From: an uncultured Colwellia sp.
GTDB taxonomy: Bacteria; Pseudomonadota; Gammaproteobacteria; Enterobacterales; Alteromonadaceae
Direction: 5' to 3'
DNA length: 64,000 nucleotides
NCBI GenBank assembly: GCA_913062815.1
Contig: CAJXWZ010000022.1
Span: forward strand, 30,471 to 94,470
The notes beneath the pieces were generated by a model, which did not search any database, was not told the DNA's origin, and saw nothing but the letters and a program-made list of their open reading frames with translations. Positions 38,317 to 47,490 of the stretch are shown piece after piece. How positions within the stretch are numbered: the first letter of the stretch is position 1; each line of letters opens with the position of its first letter. Both the position numbers and the translations under genes were made by a program.

Positions 38317-38380
38317 TACCTTACTTTGACTAGTACAACTTTTTACTAGTATTTTTAACTTTTTGAAAACGAGAATTTTT

Positions 38381-39295
38381 ATGATTGTGAATTGGCAAGG
38401 TGTTTACCCCGCAGTAACCACACAATATAACGACAACTTATCTATTGACTTTGAAGCTACTCAAAAAATGGTAGATACCATAATCAAAGAAGGCGTCGAT
38501 GGCATAATAGCGCTTGGTACCGTTGGCGAAAACGCCTCACATACACGCGAAGAAAAGCTTGCTATTTTAACCGCAGTTAAAGAAGTAGTTGCCGGTCGTG
38601 TACCTGTACTTTCTGGAGTCGCTGAAACCTCAACTCAGTTTGCCGTTGAATTCTCACAAGCCTGTGAAGAGATTGGCATTGATGGCCTTATGGTGTTACC
38701 TGGAATGATTTATAAATCAGACGAAGCCGAAGCGATTCATCATTATCAACAAGTGGCTCGTAACTGTAATCTGCCTATCATGATTTACAACAACCCAATA
38801 ACGTACGGGGTTGATGTAGGCATAGCAGGTATGAAAATTTTAGCCGCAGAAAAGAACATTGTTTCAATTAAAGAAGCGACTGAAGATACGCGTCGTATAT
38901 CTGAATTATTCTCTGCTTTTGGCGATCGCTTCATTATTTTCGGCGGCGTTGACGACATCGCTCTTGAATCGCTTATGCTAGGTTGTACTGGCTGGATTTC
39001 AGGCTTGACCAATGTTTTTCCAAAAGAGTCGGTCGCTATCTATCAACTAGCTAAACAAGGCCGTTATGTAGAAGCCTTAGAAATTTGGCGCTGGTTCTTA
39101 CCTTTACTTCGTTTAGATACTGTGCCCAAACTCGTGCAATGTATAAAATTATGTGAGCAACTTGCCGGTCGCGGTAGTGAATTAACCCGAGCTCCGCGTA
39201 TGCCACTTTCTGGCGAAGAACGAGCAAACGTAGCGCGTATTTTCAACGAAGCGAATGATAATCGCATCGATTTGAGTAAATTTAATCTTGATTAA
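38381..39295 (+). CDS. DapA-family lyase, probable 1-pyrroline-4-hydroxy-2-carboxylate deaminase
   Basis: 304 residues from ATG 38381; an in-frame TTG 18 bases earlier is less likely. DHDPS/NAL family signatures are GTVGENASHTREEK, IMIYNNP (proton-relay Tyr) and IVSIKEATED (Schiff-base Lys). In hydroxyproline pathways this family deaminates and dehydrates pyrroline-4-hydroxy-2-carboxylate to 2-oxoglutarate semialdehyde. The context (epimerase downstream, D-hydroxyproline oxidase divergent) supports that role over lysine biosynthesis. Confidence 0.85.
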   Translation: MIVNWQGVYPAVTTQYNDNLSIDFEATQKMVDTIIKEGVDGIIALGTVGENASHTREEKLAILTAVKEVVAGRVPVLSGVAETSTQFAVEFSQACEEIGIDGLMVLPGMIYKSDEAEAIHHYQQVARNCNLPIMIYNNPITYGVDVGIAGMKILAAEKNIVSIKEATEDTRRISELFSAFGDRFIIFGGVDDIALESLMLGCTGWISGLTNVFPKESVAIYQLAKQGRYVEALEIWRWFLPLLRLDTVPKLVQCIKLCEQLAGRGSELTRAPRMPLSGEERANVARIFNEANDNRIDLSKFNLD

Positions 39296-39324
39296 CTGAT
39301 TAACTATTCTACGGTTAATTTATC

Positions 39325-39352
39325 AGCACAGCCTTCAGCCACTGTGCTTTCT
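39325..39352 (+). terminator. Hairpin between DapA-like gene and epimerase
   Basis: AGCACAG and CTGTGCT form a 7-bp stem with a 10-base loop, followed by TTCTTTCTTT. It could be a partial terminator or a processing site that lowers expression of the downstream epimerase. Confidence 0.5.
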
Positions 39353-39402
39353 TTCTTTACTACATAGATAATAAATATGAAAACAAACGGTTTAACATTA
39401 AC

Positions 39403-40431
39403 ATGATCAAAGGAACTTACTTTTGCATTGATGCCCATACTTGTGGCAATCCAGTACGCTTAGTTACCAGTGGCCACCCTGATTTAAAAGGAACCACCAT
39501 GAGCGAGAAGCGCAGTGATTTTCTTGCTAATTACGACTGGATTCGACAGGGATTAATGTTTGAGCCAAGAGGTCACGACATGATGTCAGGGGCTTTTATA
39601 TATCCCCCTTGCAGCGATAATGCTGATGCTTCAATTCTGTTTATTGAAACCTCTGGCTGTCTCCCAATGTGTGGTCATGGCACTATTGGTGCAGTCACTG
39701 CAGCAGTAGAAAATGGCTTGCTAAAACCTAAACAGTCGATAAAAAATGGAAAGAACACACTGACCATTGATGTACCTGCCGGTCAAGTTTCCATTGAATA
39801 TAAACAGCAAAACAAAAAAGTAACCGCAGTTAAAATTTTCAATGTCGCTTCTTATTTAGCACATCGTGATGTCATCTTAGACATACCTCAATTAGGCTGC
39901 TTGAAAATAGATGTCGCCTATGGCGGGAATTTTTATGCCATTGTTGAGCCGCAGGATAACTTCCCTGGTATCGATCAGTGGGACGCTGGCACCATTTTGC
40001 ATTGGAGTACCATTGTTCGCGAAATAGCCAACAAAACTCTGACTTGTATTCACCCTGAAGATCCCAGTGTAAATGGCGTGTCTCATGTATTATGGACAGG
40101 TATACCAACAACGCACGGCTCCGATGCGGCTAATGCTGTTTTCTATGGAGACAAGGCCTTAGATAGATCGCCCTGTGGTACAGGTACCAGTGCCAGAATG
40201 GCTCAACTTTATAGCAAAGGAGAATTAAAACTTGGTGATAAATTTGTCCATGAAAGTTATATAGGTAGCCAATTTGTTGGCAAAATAGAACAAGAAGTTC
40301 TGCTCAAATCAACCACTGGTACTATTCGCGCTATTATGCCGAGCATTGAAGGTTGGGCAAAAGTCTTTGGTAAAAATTGCATCACCATAGATGACGACGA
40401 TCCCTACGCCTTCGGTTTTGTGGTTAAATAA
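39403..40431 (+). CDS. 4-hydroxyproline 2-epimerase (proline racemase family, Cys/Cys)
   Basis: 342 residues. Proline racemase superfamily enzyme with both catalytic cysteines: GCLPMCGHGTIG and DRSPCGTGTSARMA. A Cys/Cys pair marks racemases/epimerases rather than dehydratases. FIDAHTCGNPVR-type N-terminus (here CIDAHTCGNPVR) and MFEPRGHDMMSG are typical of 4-hydroxyproline epimerases, which convert trans-4-hydroxy-L-proline to cis-4-hydroxy-D-proline. It follows the DapA-like gene by 107 bases on the same strand with a hairpin in between and no operator of its own, so it is likely part of that transcript. Confidence 0.9.
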   Translation: MIKGTYFCIDAHTCGNPVRLVTSGHPDLKGTTMSEKRSDFLANYDWIRQGLMFEPRGHDMMSGAFIYPPCSDNADASILFIETSGCLPMCGHGTIGAVTAAVENGLLKPKQSIKNGKNTLTIDVPAGQVSIEYKQQNKKVTAVKIFNVASYLAHRDVILDIPQLGCLKIDVAYGGNFYAIVEPQDNFPGIDQWDAGTILHWSTIVREIANKTLTCIHPEDPSVNGVSHVLWTGIPTTHGSDAANAVFYGDKALDRSPCGTGTSARMAQLYSKGELKLGDKFVHESYIGSQFVGKIEQEVLLKSTTGTIRAIMPSIEGWAKVFGKNCITIDDDDPYAFGFVVK

Positions 40432-40624
40432 GCAACTAAACTGAACGTAAGAATAATAGTGACGGATTGAGCTAGATTTCAAACTCATACCCGCTAAATC
40501 ATACGTGATTTCACGGCCTAATTTCCCTCAGCTAACAAGCGAATAGCAACTATCTTATAGCGTATTGATAGGGCGAAGATTTATCTTAGCCCCTTTTTAT
40601 TTGTGGCTAATTTCTTTATAGTGA

Positions 40625-40636
40625 ATTGTATAAAAT
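40625..40636. promoter_or_regulatory. Imperfect regulon operator before the GntR gene
   Basis: ATTGTATAAAAT matches 11 of 12 bases of the palindrome found at four other places in the locus and ends 26 bases before the regulator's ATG. This suggests weaker autoregulation. Confidence 0.55.
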
Positions 40637-40662
40637 AAGCAATAGTGAAATAACCTTCAAAA

Positions 40663-41325
40663 ATGGCCATTGAATACAAAACTAGAACACAGTTAGTTGT
40701 TGAAATTCTTAGAGAAAAGATACTCAGCGGTGAAATTGTCGCCGGACAACCTTTACGCCAGGCAGCATTAGCCGAAGAGTTGAATGTTAGCCGTATTCCT
40801 GTGCGTGAAGCTTTATTACAACTTGAAGCTGAAGGTTTGGTAGCTTTTGAACCTCATAAAGGCGCCAGTGCAACTGAATTAAACCTTGATCAAGTGGATG
40901 AGTTATTTGAACTAAGAGCCATGATTGAAGGCGATTTATTGGCTGCGTCTATAGTCAACATAACCGACGAAGCTTTAGCACAAGCCACGGATATTCTCAC
41001 AAAACTTGATAGCGCTTTAGGCAAAGAAAATGCGGCTAATACATGGAGCGAGTTAAACTCTGATTTCCATAATTGTTTATATTCTGGTGCTAATCGCCCG
41101 CAAACCGCCGACTTGGTCAATATTCTAAACAAAAATGCTGATCGTTATATACGCATGCATCTATTATGGGCTGGTGGTATTTCAAAAGCAGGTCCTGAAC
41201 ACGCCGAGCTATTAGCATTTTGCCAAGCAAGAGATACTGAAAATGCTGTCGCTAAATTAAAACAGCATATTCTTAGTTCTCGTGATGAAATCAAAGCCTT
41301 TTTAGTTCAACGCGAAACAGTATAA
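40663..41325 (+). CDS. GntR/FCD family transcriptional regulator, candidate hydroxyproline regulator
   Basis: 220 residues. The N-terminal winged helix contains QAALAEELNVSRIPVREALL, the GntR helix-turn-helix, and the C-terminal all-helical FCD domain (about 80-215) has LFELRAMIEGDLLAA and SDFHNCLYSGANRP with the metal-binding His pattern. FCD regulators usually bind TTGTATACAA-like palindromes and respond to organic or amino acids. Here such palindromes flank the locus, so this gene is very probably their regulator, with hydroxyproline or a pathway intermediate as inducer (inference). It has its own terminator. Confidence 0.92.
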   Translation: MAIEYKTRTQLVVEILREKILSGEIVAGQPLRQAALAEELNVSRIPVREALLQLEAEGLVAFEPHKGASATELNLDQVDELFELRAMIEGDLLAASIVNITDEALAQATDILTKLDSALGKENAANTWSELNSDFHNCLYSGANRPQTADLVNILNKNADRYIRMHLLWAGGISKAGPEHAELLAFCQARDTENAVAKLKQHILSSRDEIKAFLVQRETV

Positions 41326-41364
41326 ATACTCTAGTTAGCATTCTGCTAACGACATCAATAAATG

Positions 41365-41397
41365 GGTGACATTTCAACAAGACTTGTCACCTTTTTT
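41365..41397 (+). terminator. Intrinsic terminator of the GntR gene
   Basis: GGTGACA and TGTCACC form a 7-bp stem with a 13-base loop followed by six T residues, 40 bases after the regulator stop codon. Confidence 0.8.
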
Positions 41398-41699
41398 CTG
41401 TTTAATTTGCGCTTTGCACGCTTGCGACAACTATTTCTGGCAACTTTTTCAATTGCCAAAATCTACTTACTTCACACCGTATAAACACACTACAAAATTT
41501 TAGAATACACCTAAAAATCAACGTAATACTCACATCACAAATAACATTATAGTACTGCCTTCATTTAATAATTCACTTTTGTACTTAGCGCAATAATTAT
41601 CTAACCATTGTTATTGTATACAATATAATGTATATATAACGCGCACATTGAAATGTAGTGCATCAAAAAATAAATACAAAAAGCTCATAAGGAAAAACA
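41398..41699. other. Promoter region of the TonB receptor, with regulon operator
   Basis: About 300 A+T-rich bases without a gene. The perfect 14-bp palindrome TATTGTATACAATA sits at 41612-41625, 74 bases before the receptor ATG, followed by TATATATAA-like sequence that could be a -10 region. AAGGAA precedes the receptor start. Confidence 0.65.
41612..41625. promoter_or_regulatory. Regulon operator before the TonB-dependent receptor
   Basis: Perfect 14-bp palindrome TATTGTATACAATA identical to those at 38303 and 44565. It would allow the GntR regulator to control outer-membrane uptake. Confidence 0.75.
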
Positions 41700-44411
41700 A
41701 TGACGATTAACAAAACATACAAACTATCGGCACTCTCAATAGCGATATTATCTGCAGCATCGAGTATTGCTACCCCAAGTTTTGCCGCTGAAGAAGAAAT
41801 AGAAAAAATCATGGTGACGGGTTCACGAATAGCGCGTGCCGAAGTAACCTCCACTTCACCTATTACTGTCGTGACAAAAAGTCAGTTAACAAATTTAGGT
41901 ATTACCGATGTGAGTGCTGCGTTACGCCGTTTGCCTGCAATTACGGGTAACAGCGCTAATAATCAAAGTAGCTCTGGTGCCAATAACATTCAAACAGCGA
42001 CGCTTCGCGGTATTGAAGCAACCAATACACTTATTCTACTTAATGGCCGTCGCATGGTTGGCTCTGATGAAGACGGTTTAGTTGATCTTTCTTCGATCCC
42101 ATTTGAAGCAATCTCACAAATTGAGGTCCTTAAAGACGGTGCTTCTGCGATTTATGGCTCAGATGCTATTGCTGGTGTAATTAACATTATTACCCGTAAA
42201 AATTATGAAGGTTTTGAAGTAAATTCGCATTATGGTCAATCATCTAAAGGCGATGCTCAAGAGCGAGAAATAGGCTTATTAATGGGCTTTAGTGGCGATA
42301 ATGGTAGCGTGATGATAGCGGCCTCAAGTAGTAATAATTCAGGCTGGGAAGAAAAAGATCGCTACATGACCAAAGAAACCCAGCGCGATTATTTAGGGGG
42401 CTCTAATATTAGTTCAGGTACTACACCTTTTGCACGTTTATCGGGCTTTGGTCTAGATCCAGACAATACATGGACTGTTTTAGATGCTAGCAACCCAAGT
42501 AATGTAACCGCTTTTGATTATAACACTATGGGTTACAACTACCGTGCCGCACAATCAGGTGCTAATGATAACAAAACCAATAGCGTGTTCATTACCGGTG
42601 ACTATGAACTGAGTGATGAAACCACATTCTTCGCAGAGCTATCTTTCCATGATGGCTATGTTCAAGGTAATCAAGCACCTCCAGGCACAGACACTGGTTG
42701 GTACGGCGACAGTGTTGATACACCTAATGCTTTCAAACGATACCCTGACGCCGACGGTAACAACTTTGGTGTTGGCCCAAACCAAAAGTACAACCCATTT
42801 GGTATAGCCGGTAATGTTAGCCGACGTTTTAGCGAATACGGCTCACGAATTTATAAAACGGATAACACCATTAACCGTTATACATTAGGCTTACAAGGTA
42901 CACTTTTTGACACTTATGATTGGGAATTAAGTTTTTCAAGTCAATCTGCCGAACTAATCACTCGTGGTGGCGCGCAGCCGTCAATTTCTATGATAGAACG
43001 AGCATTGTCGGATGAATGTGAAACAGCAGCAGATCCAACTTGTGTGGCACTTAATGTGTTTGGTCCCGAAGGTAGTATCACCACTGAAATGCTAGACTTT
43101 ATCAATACCACGGCACCAGTAGTCACTAACAAAAATGATTTAATGTTTATGCAAGCGCATATTTCAGGACCAGTCATAGCATTACCTGCGGGTGACTTAA
43201 TGTTTTCAACCGGTCTAGAGTACCGTGAAGACAAACTTTCAATGGAAGTTGATCAAGCACAACGTACCGACACTTTTGATGTTTCTTGGGGCGGTTCAAG
43301 CACGCCGGTAATTTCACCTACACGTGAAATTACCGAGCTATATTTAGAACTATCAATTCCTGTATTTGAGAATTTAGACGTTGAAGCAGCCGTTCGTTAT
43401 AGTGATTACAGTGATATTAATGAAAGTACGACCAACCCTAAGTTTGGCTTGATATATCAAACAGCTGATATGTTAAAGTTTCGTGCTTCATATAGCACAG
43501 GTTTCCGTGCACCAACTATGGCGCAAATGTATCAAGGGCAAACCTCAAATATCAATACCAGCCTTTATGACCCGTGTAACCCAGGCAATGATATTAACTT
43601 TAGTTCAAGTAAATCAGAATGTGTGGCATTGGGCTTAAATCCTGCCTTCAGTAATAATGCTATTCAAAGTAACGATATTATTGGCGGCGGTAACCCTGAT
43701 TTAAAACCTGAAGAAGCAGAAAATTTGACTTTAGGTTTTGTCATAGAGCCGATGGATAATTTATCTTTTACGCTTGATTATTTTGATATAGCACAAACCA
43801 ATGTGGTATTTGCTAGTTCTCGTTATGTTATTGACCAAAACCTATTAAACAACCCTGCTTTTGCCGGTGACGTTATTCGTAGTAATAATGGTACAGGTTA
43901 CATTAAGACTATTTTTTCTCCTCAAAATAACATTGCCGCTCGAAATCTATCAGGTTTTGACCTTAACGCTAACTATACCTTTTCAACGGAAATGGGCGAA
44001 TGGCGTGTAAACTTTGATACTACCCTAATGAGTAAATTCGAAGTTCAAGACACTAGTGATACACCATTTAGAGATATTGTCGGTACTTACGACTCTGCTT
44101 TTGGCAGTATTCCTGAATACAAGGCCAATATCCAAGTGGACTGGTCTATGGGTGATTATCGCGTCACTTGGGATGCTAATTACAACTCAAAAATTGAAGC
44201 CGCTGAAGATGACGTGATGTCAGCAGCCACCTTCCACAATATGCAAGCAGGTTACTTTATTAATAGCCTAGGAACTGATGTGCATTTTGGTATTCAAAAT
44301 GTCTTTGATAAGAAGCCACCGTACTTAAATCAAGGTGTTACTTCAACCGATGACAACCTTTATTCATTCCGCGGAAGATTTTTCTACGTAGGCGTGAAGA
44401 AAGAGTTTTAG
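41700..44411 (+). CDS. TonB-dependent outer-membrane receptor
   Basis: 903 residues. Signal peptide up to about residue 29 (SFAAEEE), then EKIMVTGSRI at the start of the plug domain, with TLRGIEATNTLILLNGRR, VEVLKDGASAIYGSDA-like sequence (here IEVLKDGASAIYGSDAIAG) and NIITRK. The barrel ends with FFYVGVKKEF, a C-terminal Phe typical of outer-membrane proteins. RASYSTGFRAPTMAQMYQG is the usual barrel motif. Iron-siderophore, cobalamin or peptide receptors share this form. Its operator and position indicate uptake of hydroxyproline/proline peptides, an inference from context. Confidence 0.93.
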   Translation: MTINKTYKLSALSIAILSAASSIATPSFAAEEEIEKIMVTGSRIARAEVTSTSPITVVTKSQLTNLGITDVSAALRRLPAITGNSANNQSSSGANNIQTATLRGIEATNTLILLNGRRMVGSDEDGLVDLSSIPFEAISQIEVLKDGASAIYGSDAIAGVINIITRKNYEGFEVNSHYGQSSKGDAQEREIGLLMGFSGDNGSVMIAASSSNNSGWEEKDRYMTKETQRDYLGGSNISSGTTPFARLSGFGLDPDNTWTVLDASNPSNVTAFDYNTMGYNYRAAQSGANDNKTNSVFITGDYELSDETTFFAELSFHDGYVQGNQAPPGTDTGWYGDSVDTPNAFKRYPDADGNNFGVGPNQKYNPFGIAGNVSRRFSEYGSRIYKTDNTINRYTLGLQGTLFDTYDWELSFSSQSAELITRGGAQPSISMIERALSDECETAADPTCVALNVFGPEGSITTEMLDFINTTAPVVTNKNDLMFMQAHISGPVIALPAGDLMFSTGLEYREDKLSMEVDQAQRTDTFDVSWGGSSTPVISPTREITELYLELSIPVFENLDVEAAVRYSDYSDINESTTNPKFGLIYQTADMLKFRASYSTGFRAPTMAQMYQGQTSNINTSLYDPCNPGNDINFSSSKSECVALGLNPAFSNNAIQSNDIIGGGNPDLKPEEAENLTLGFVIEPMDNLSFTLDYFDIAQTNVVFASSRYVIDQNLLNNPAFAGDVIRSNNGTGYIKTIFSPQNNIAARNLSGFDLNANYTFSTEMGEWRVNFDTTLMSKFEVQDTSDTPFRDIVGTYDSAFGSIPEYKANIQVDWSMGDYRVTWDANYNSKIEAAEDDVMSAATFHNMQAGYFINSLGTDVHFGIQNVFDKKPPYLNQGVTSTDDNLYSFRGRFFYVGVKKEF

Positions 44412-44428
44412 CCACATCGTAATTTGAT

Positions 44429-44466
44429 AAAAGCCACGCTTGATAGACTTAGCGTGGCTTTTTTAT
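44429..44466 (+). terminator. Intrinsic terminator of the TonB receptor gene
   Basis: AAAAGCCACGCT pairs perfectly with AGCGTGGCTTTT around a 10-base loop and is followed by further T residues, 17 bases after the stop codon. Confidence 0.9.
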
Positions 44467-44564
44467 TGGAAAATTAATCTTTATCGGAAGTCGGCTTAGC
44501 CATCACACCAATCTTAATTTTCACTCAAATTCCTTTTTATATCTACACTTGCCCAATAAAGATA

Positions 44565-44578
44565 TATTGTATACAATA
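44565..44578. promoter_or_regulatory. Regulon operator before the transporter-dehydratase operon
   Basis: Perfect palindrome TATTGTATACAATA, 45 bases before the ATG of the POT-like transporter. It would control the four-gene transcript 44624-49556. Confidence 0.75.
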
Positions 44579-44623
44579 ATTGCATTCTGTTACTTTCTGA
44601 TAAAAATAAACGGCAGCCTGCAT

Positions 44624-46390
44624 ATGAGTAATGCTTCTAGTACATCCTTTCCGAGTGCCTTCTATGTAGCCAATACCATGGAGATTTTTGAGCGTTTAGC
44701 TTGGTATGGTATGTATACGTTACTAGCAAGCTATATTATGACGCCAACGACACAAGGAGGCTTAGGGCTAGGTAATAATGAGCGCGGCCTAATTATGGGC
44801 ATAGTGCCATTTTTCTTGTATTTATTTCCGGTTGTTTCGGGTGCACTTGCTGATAGATTCGGTTATCGAAAAATGTTTATTCTGTCATTTACTTTAATGG
44901 CCCCGAGTTATTACTTTTTAGGCTATGCCGATGATTTAGCCAGTTTTTTAAGTATTTTTATGCTGATTGCTTTAGGTGCCGGAATTTTTAAGCCTGTGGT
45001 TATTGCCACCATAAGCCGCAGTACAGACCAAACGAATCGTGGTTTAGGTTTTGGCATATTCTATATGATGGTAAATATTGGTGGTTTTTTAGGACCCTTG
45101 CTAGCGCCTATCATTCAAAAGAATTATGGCTGGCAATGGGTATTTATATTTGCTGCCTTATGGATTTCGCTTAACTTTATCCCTGCCTTATTTTTTTACA
45201 AAGAGCCTGAACGTCACAGCAAAGTAGGCGGCTTAAAGCAAGTAGGCAAAGAAATGCAAGAAGTGCTAGGCAATTCACGCTTAGCTTTATTAGTGGTACC
45301 TTTATTGATCATATTAGTGTCTTTCTATGCGGGCTTAATTAGCAGTGGAAAAATGACCTTGATGATGGCCATTGCGTTAATAGTTTTCTCGCTATTGTGG
45401 GATTTTTTAATAGGAAAAAGTACTCATATACACAGCCAAACGGCACCTTGGTATAAGCAAAAAATGAAAGTTGGCAATAAGGCTTTTATGGTGTATTTGC
45501 TAATTTTGACGGGCTTTTGGACCGTATACTTACAAATATTTATTACCCTACCTGTATATATTCGTGATTTTGTAGATAGTAGTGATCTTGTGCGCATATT
45601 GCATAGCGTTAGCCCTTGGCTACACGACACCTTAACATCAATAAATATTGAAACATTAGCAAGTGAAATCAGCCGTTTAAGTAAAGAAGTGGCCAATACA
45701 AATCTAAGCGATGATATAGACAGCATAAAAACCATATCATCTACGTTAAACGCTTTAGATGTTCGTATACCTCATGATGAGCTGATAAATGCTTTCACCA
45801 CTATGACTAATATCGGTGAGCAAACAAATCTGCTGAGTTATCATTATGCAGAGCTTTGGTCTAAAGACTATCGTCAGATGAATCCTGCCACTATCTTAAG
45901 CATAGATTTTTTGATGATCATTATCTTTCAAGTTTTCATCAGCCGGTTTATCAATAAATTTAATGCGCTGCTAACCTTGATTACAGGTACAGCGATACTC
46001 TCTATCGCTATGCTACTTGGTGGTTTTGCCCATGGCGTTATATTTGGTGGCTTATTAGTTGCTGTTTCGGTAGTTGTTTTTTCTATTGGTGAAATGACCG
46101 CTGCGCCAAAAAGCCAAGAATATGTTGCTTCCTTTGCACCCAAAGACAAGGCCGCTATGTTTATGGGCTACTATTTTGTTTCGATGGCACTCGGTAATCT
46201 TTTTGGCGGCCTATTGTCAGGCTGGTTATATCAAGCCATAGCCGTCGATTTGTCAAACCCTATGCTGATGTGGACACTGATCGCTTTACTTGGGTTTATT
46301 ACCTGTATTGCGCTTTATATTTTCAACCAAACCTTAGTGTCAGACATAGAGCAGCAACAAGCGTTTCAATTATCTAAAGTGAATGAGTAA
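44624..46390 (+). CDS. POT/PTR2-like proton-coupled transporter with extra periplasmic segment
   Basis: 588 residues from ATG 44624; an ATG at 44549 lies upstream of the operator and is rejected. About 12-13 membrane helices. TMEIFERLAWYGMYTLLASY corresponds to the POT family ExxERFxYYG helix 1, and helices 2-5 contain SGALADRFGYRKMF and MVNIGGFLGPLLAP. A hydrophilic segment of about 105 residues (315-420, with paired helices and charged Ser/Asp-rich stretches) interrupts the membrane part, which is unusual. POT proteins import di- and tripeptides, matching the peptidases in this locus. It heads a four-gene operon with no gap to the next gene. Confidence 0.85.
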   Translation: MSNASSTSFPSAFYVANTMEIFERLAWYGMYTLLASYIMTPTTQGGLGLGNNERGLIMGIVPFFLYLFPVVSGALADRFGYRKMFILSFTLMAPSYYFLGYADDLASFLSIFMLIALGAGIFKPVVIATISRSTDQTNRGLGFGIFYMMVNIGGFLGPLLAPIIQKNYGWQWVFIFAALWISLNFIPALFFYKEPERHSKVGGLKQVGKEMQEVLGNSRLALLVVPLLIILVSFYAGLISSGKMTLMMAIALIVFSLLWDFLIGKSTHIHSQTAPWYKQKMKVGNKAFMVYLLILTGFWTVYLQIFITLPVYIRDFVDSSDLVRILHSVSPWLHDTLTSINIETLASEISRLSKEVANTNLSDDIDSIKTISSTLNALDVRIPHDELINAFTTMTNIGEQTNLLSYHYAELWSKDYRQMNPATILSIDFLMIIIFQVFISRFINKFNALLTLITGTAILSIAMLLGGFAHGVIFGGLLVAVSVVVFSIGEMTAAPKSQEYVASFAPKDKAAMFMGYYFVSMALGNLFGGLLSGWLYQAIAVDLSNPMLMWTLIALLGFITCIALYIFNQTLVSDIEQQQAFQLSKVNE

Positions 46391-47480
46391 CATGAAAAAT
46401 TCTCTCAATCACCTCAATAAGTTTGAGCACTGGCAAGTGAAAATTAACCAAGAAAACTTCCTCACCATTAAGACCCTTGAGTGTCATACCGGTGGCGAGC
46501 CTTTGCGAATAATTACCAGTGGTTTTCCTACATTACAAGGCAGCTCTATTTTAGCAAAAAGACGAAATTGCCAAGAAAATCATGATCATTTACGCCGTGC
46601 ACTTATGTTTGAACCACGCGGTCATGCCGATATGTATGGCGCCATTATTACTGAGCCTGAACGTGAAACTAGCCATTTTGGTGCCATTTTCATTCATAAC
46701 GAAGGCTATTCTACCATGTGCGGTCACGCCGTTATCGCGTTGGCAAAATGTGCCGTAGAATCAGGTGTTGTTGAACAAACAGGTGATGAAACTAAGGTGG
46801 TAATTGACGTACCTTGCGGGCAAATACACGCTAAAGCATTTGCCCTTGATAAAGCTAAACCAAATATTATTACCCAAGTAAGTTTTGACTCTGTGCCTTC
46901 ATTTGTTTTCGCAACAAATCAAGTCATTGAAGTTGAAGGTATTGGTACCGTGCATTTTGATATTGCCTTTGGCGGAGCATTTTATGCCTACGTTCAAGCA
47001 GCAAGTTTACCATTAACCTTAACGCCCGCTCATCAAGACAAGATTATTGCCTACGGACGTAAAATTAAAGAAGCCATATCGAATAGCAATGTTATCAACC
47101 ATCCATTTGAACATGATTTAAGCTTTCTGTATGGAGTAATTTTTATTGATGAGGCTTCTACTCCAAGTATTCACAGTCGCAACGTCTGTATATTTGCCGA
47201 TGGCGAGTTGGACAGAAGCCCAACAGGTAGTGGCGTTAGCGGCCGAATAGCACTACACCTAGCTAAAGGCGAATTGCCATTACATCAAGCCATTACCATT
47301 GAAAGTATTTTAGGTAGCCAATTCAAGGTTAAGGCAATTGCCAAACTTAACTACGGCACGCATAAACAAAATCATGATGCCATTGTCGCGCAAGTCACTG
47401 GTGAGGCGTTTATTTGTGGCAAGGCCCAATGGCTGCTCAACAAAGATGACCCATTGCAACATGGCTTTTTATTAAGATAG
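46383..47480 (+). CDS. trans-3-hydroxy-L-proline dehydratase (proline racemase family, Cys/Thr)
   Basis: 365 residues. Same superfamily as the epimerase at 39.4 kb, but the second catalytic cysteine is replaced: YSTMCGHAVIALA retains the first Cys, while DRSPTGSGVSGR has Thr. That Cys/Thr pair is diagnostic of trans-3-hydroxy-L-proline dehydratases, which form 1-pyrroline-2-carboxylate. TLECHTGGEPLRI and MFEPRGHADMYGA are also typical. The start overlaps the transporter stop by 8 bases, indicating coupling. The pyrroline-2-carboxylate reductase needed next is two genes downstream, which supports the call. Confidence 0.93.
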   Translation: MSNMKNSLNHLNKFEHWQVKINQENFLTIKTLECHTGGEPLRIITSGFPTLQGSSILAKRRNCQENHDHLRRALMFEPRGHADMYGAIITEPERETSHFGAIFIHNEGYSTMCGHAVIALAKCAVESGVVEQTGDETKVVIDVPCGQIHAKAFALDKAKPNIITQVSFDSVPSFVFATNQVIEVEGIGTVHFDIAFGGAFYAYVQAASLPLTLTPAHQDKIIAYGRKIKEAISNSNVINHPFEHDLSFLYGVIFIDEASTPSIHSRNVCIFADGELDRSPTGSGVSGRIALHLAKGELPLHQAITIESILGSQFKVKAIAKLNYGTHKQNHDAIVAQVTGEAFICGKAQWLLNKDDPLQHGFLLR

Positions 47481-47490
47481 GTAAATTAAA

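Noticed and set aside
44549..44623. Upstream ATG for the POT-like transporter
   Set aside because: It precedes the regulon operator at 44565-44578, which would then lie in coding sequence; the ATG at 44624 gives the expected N-terminus.
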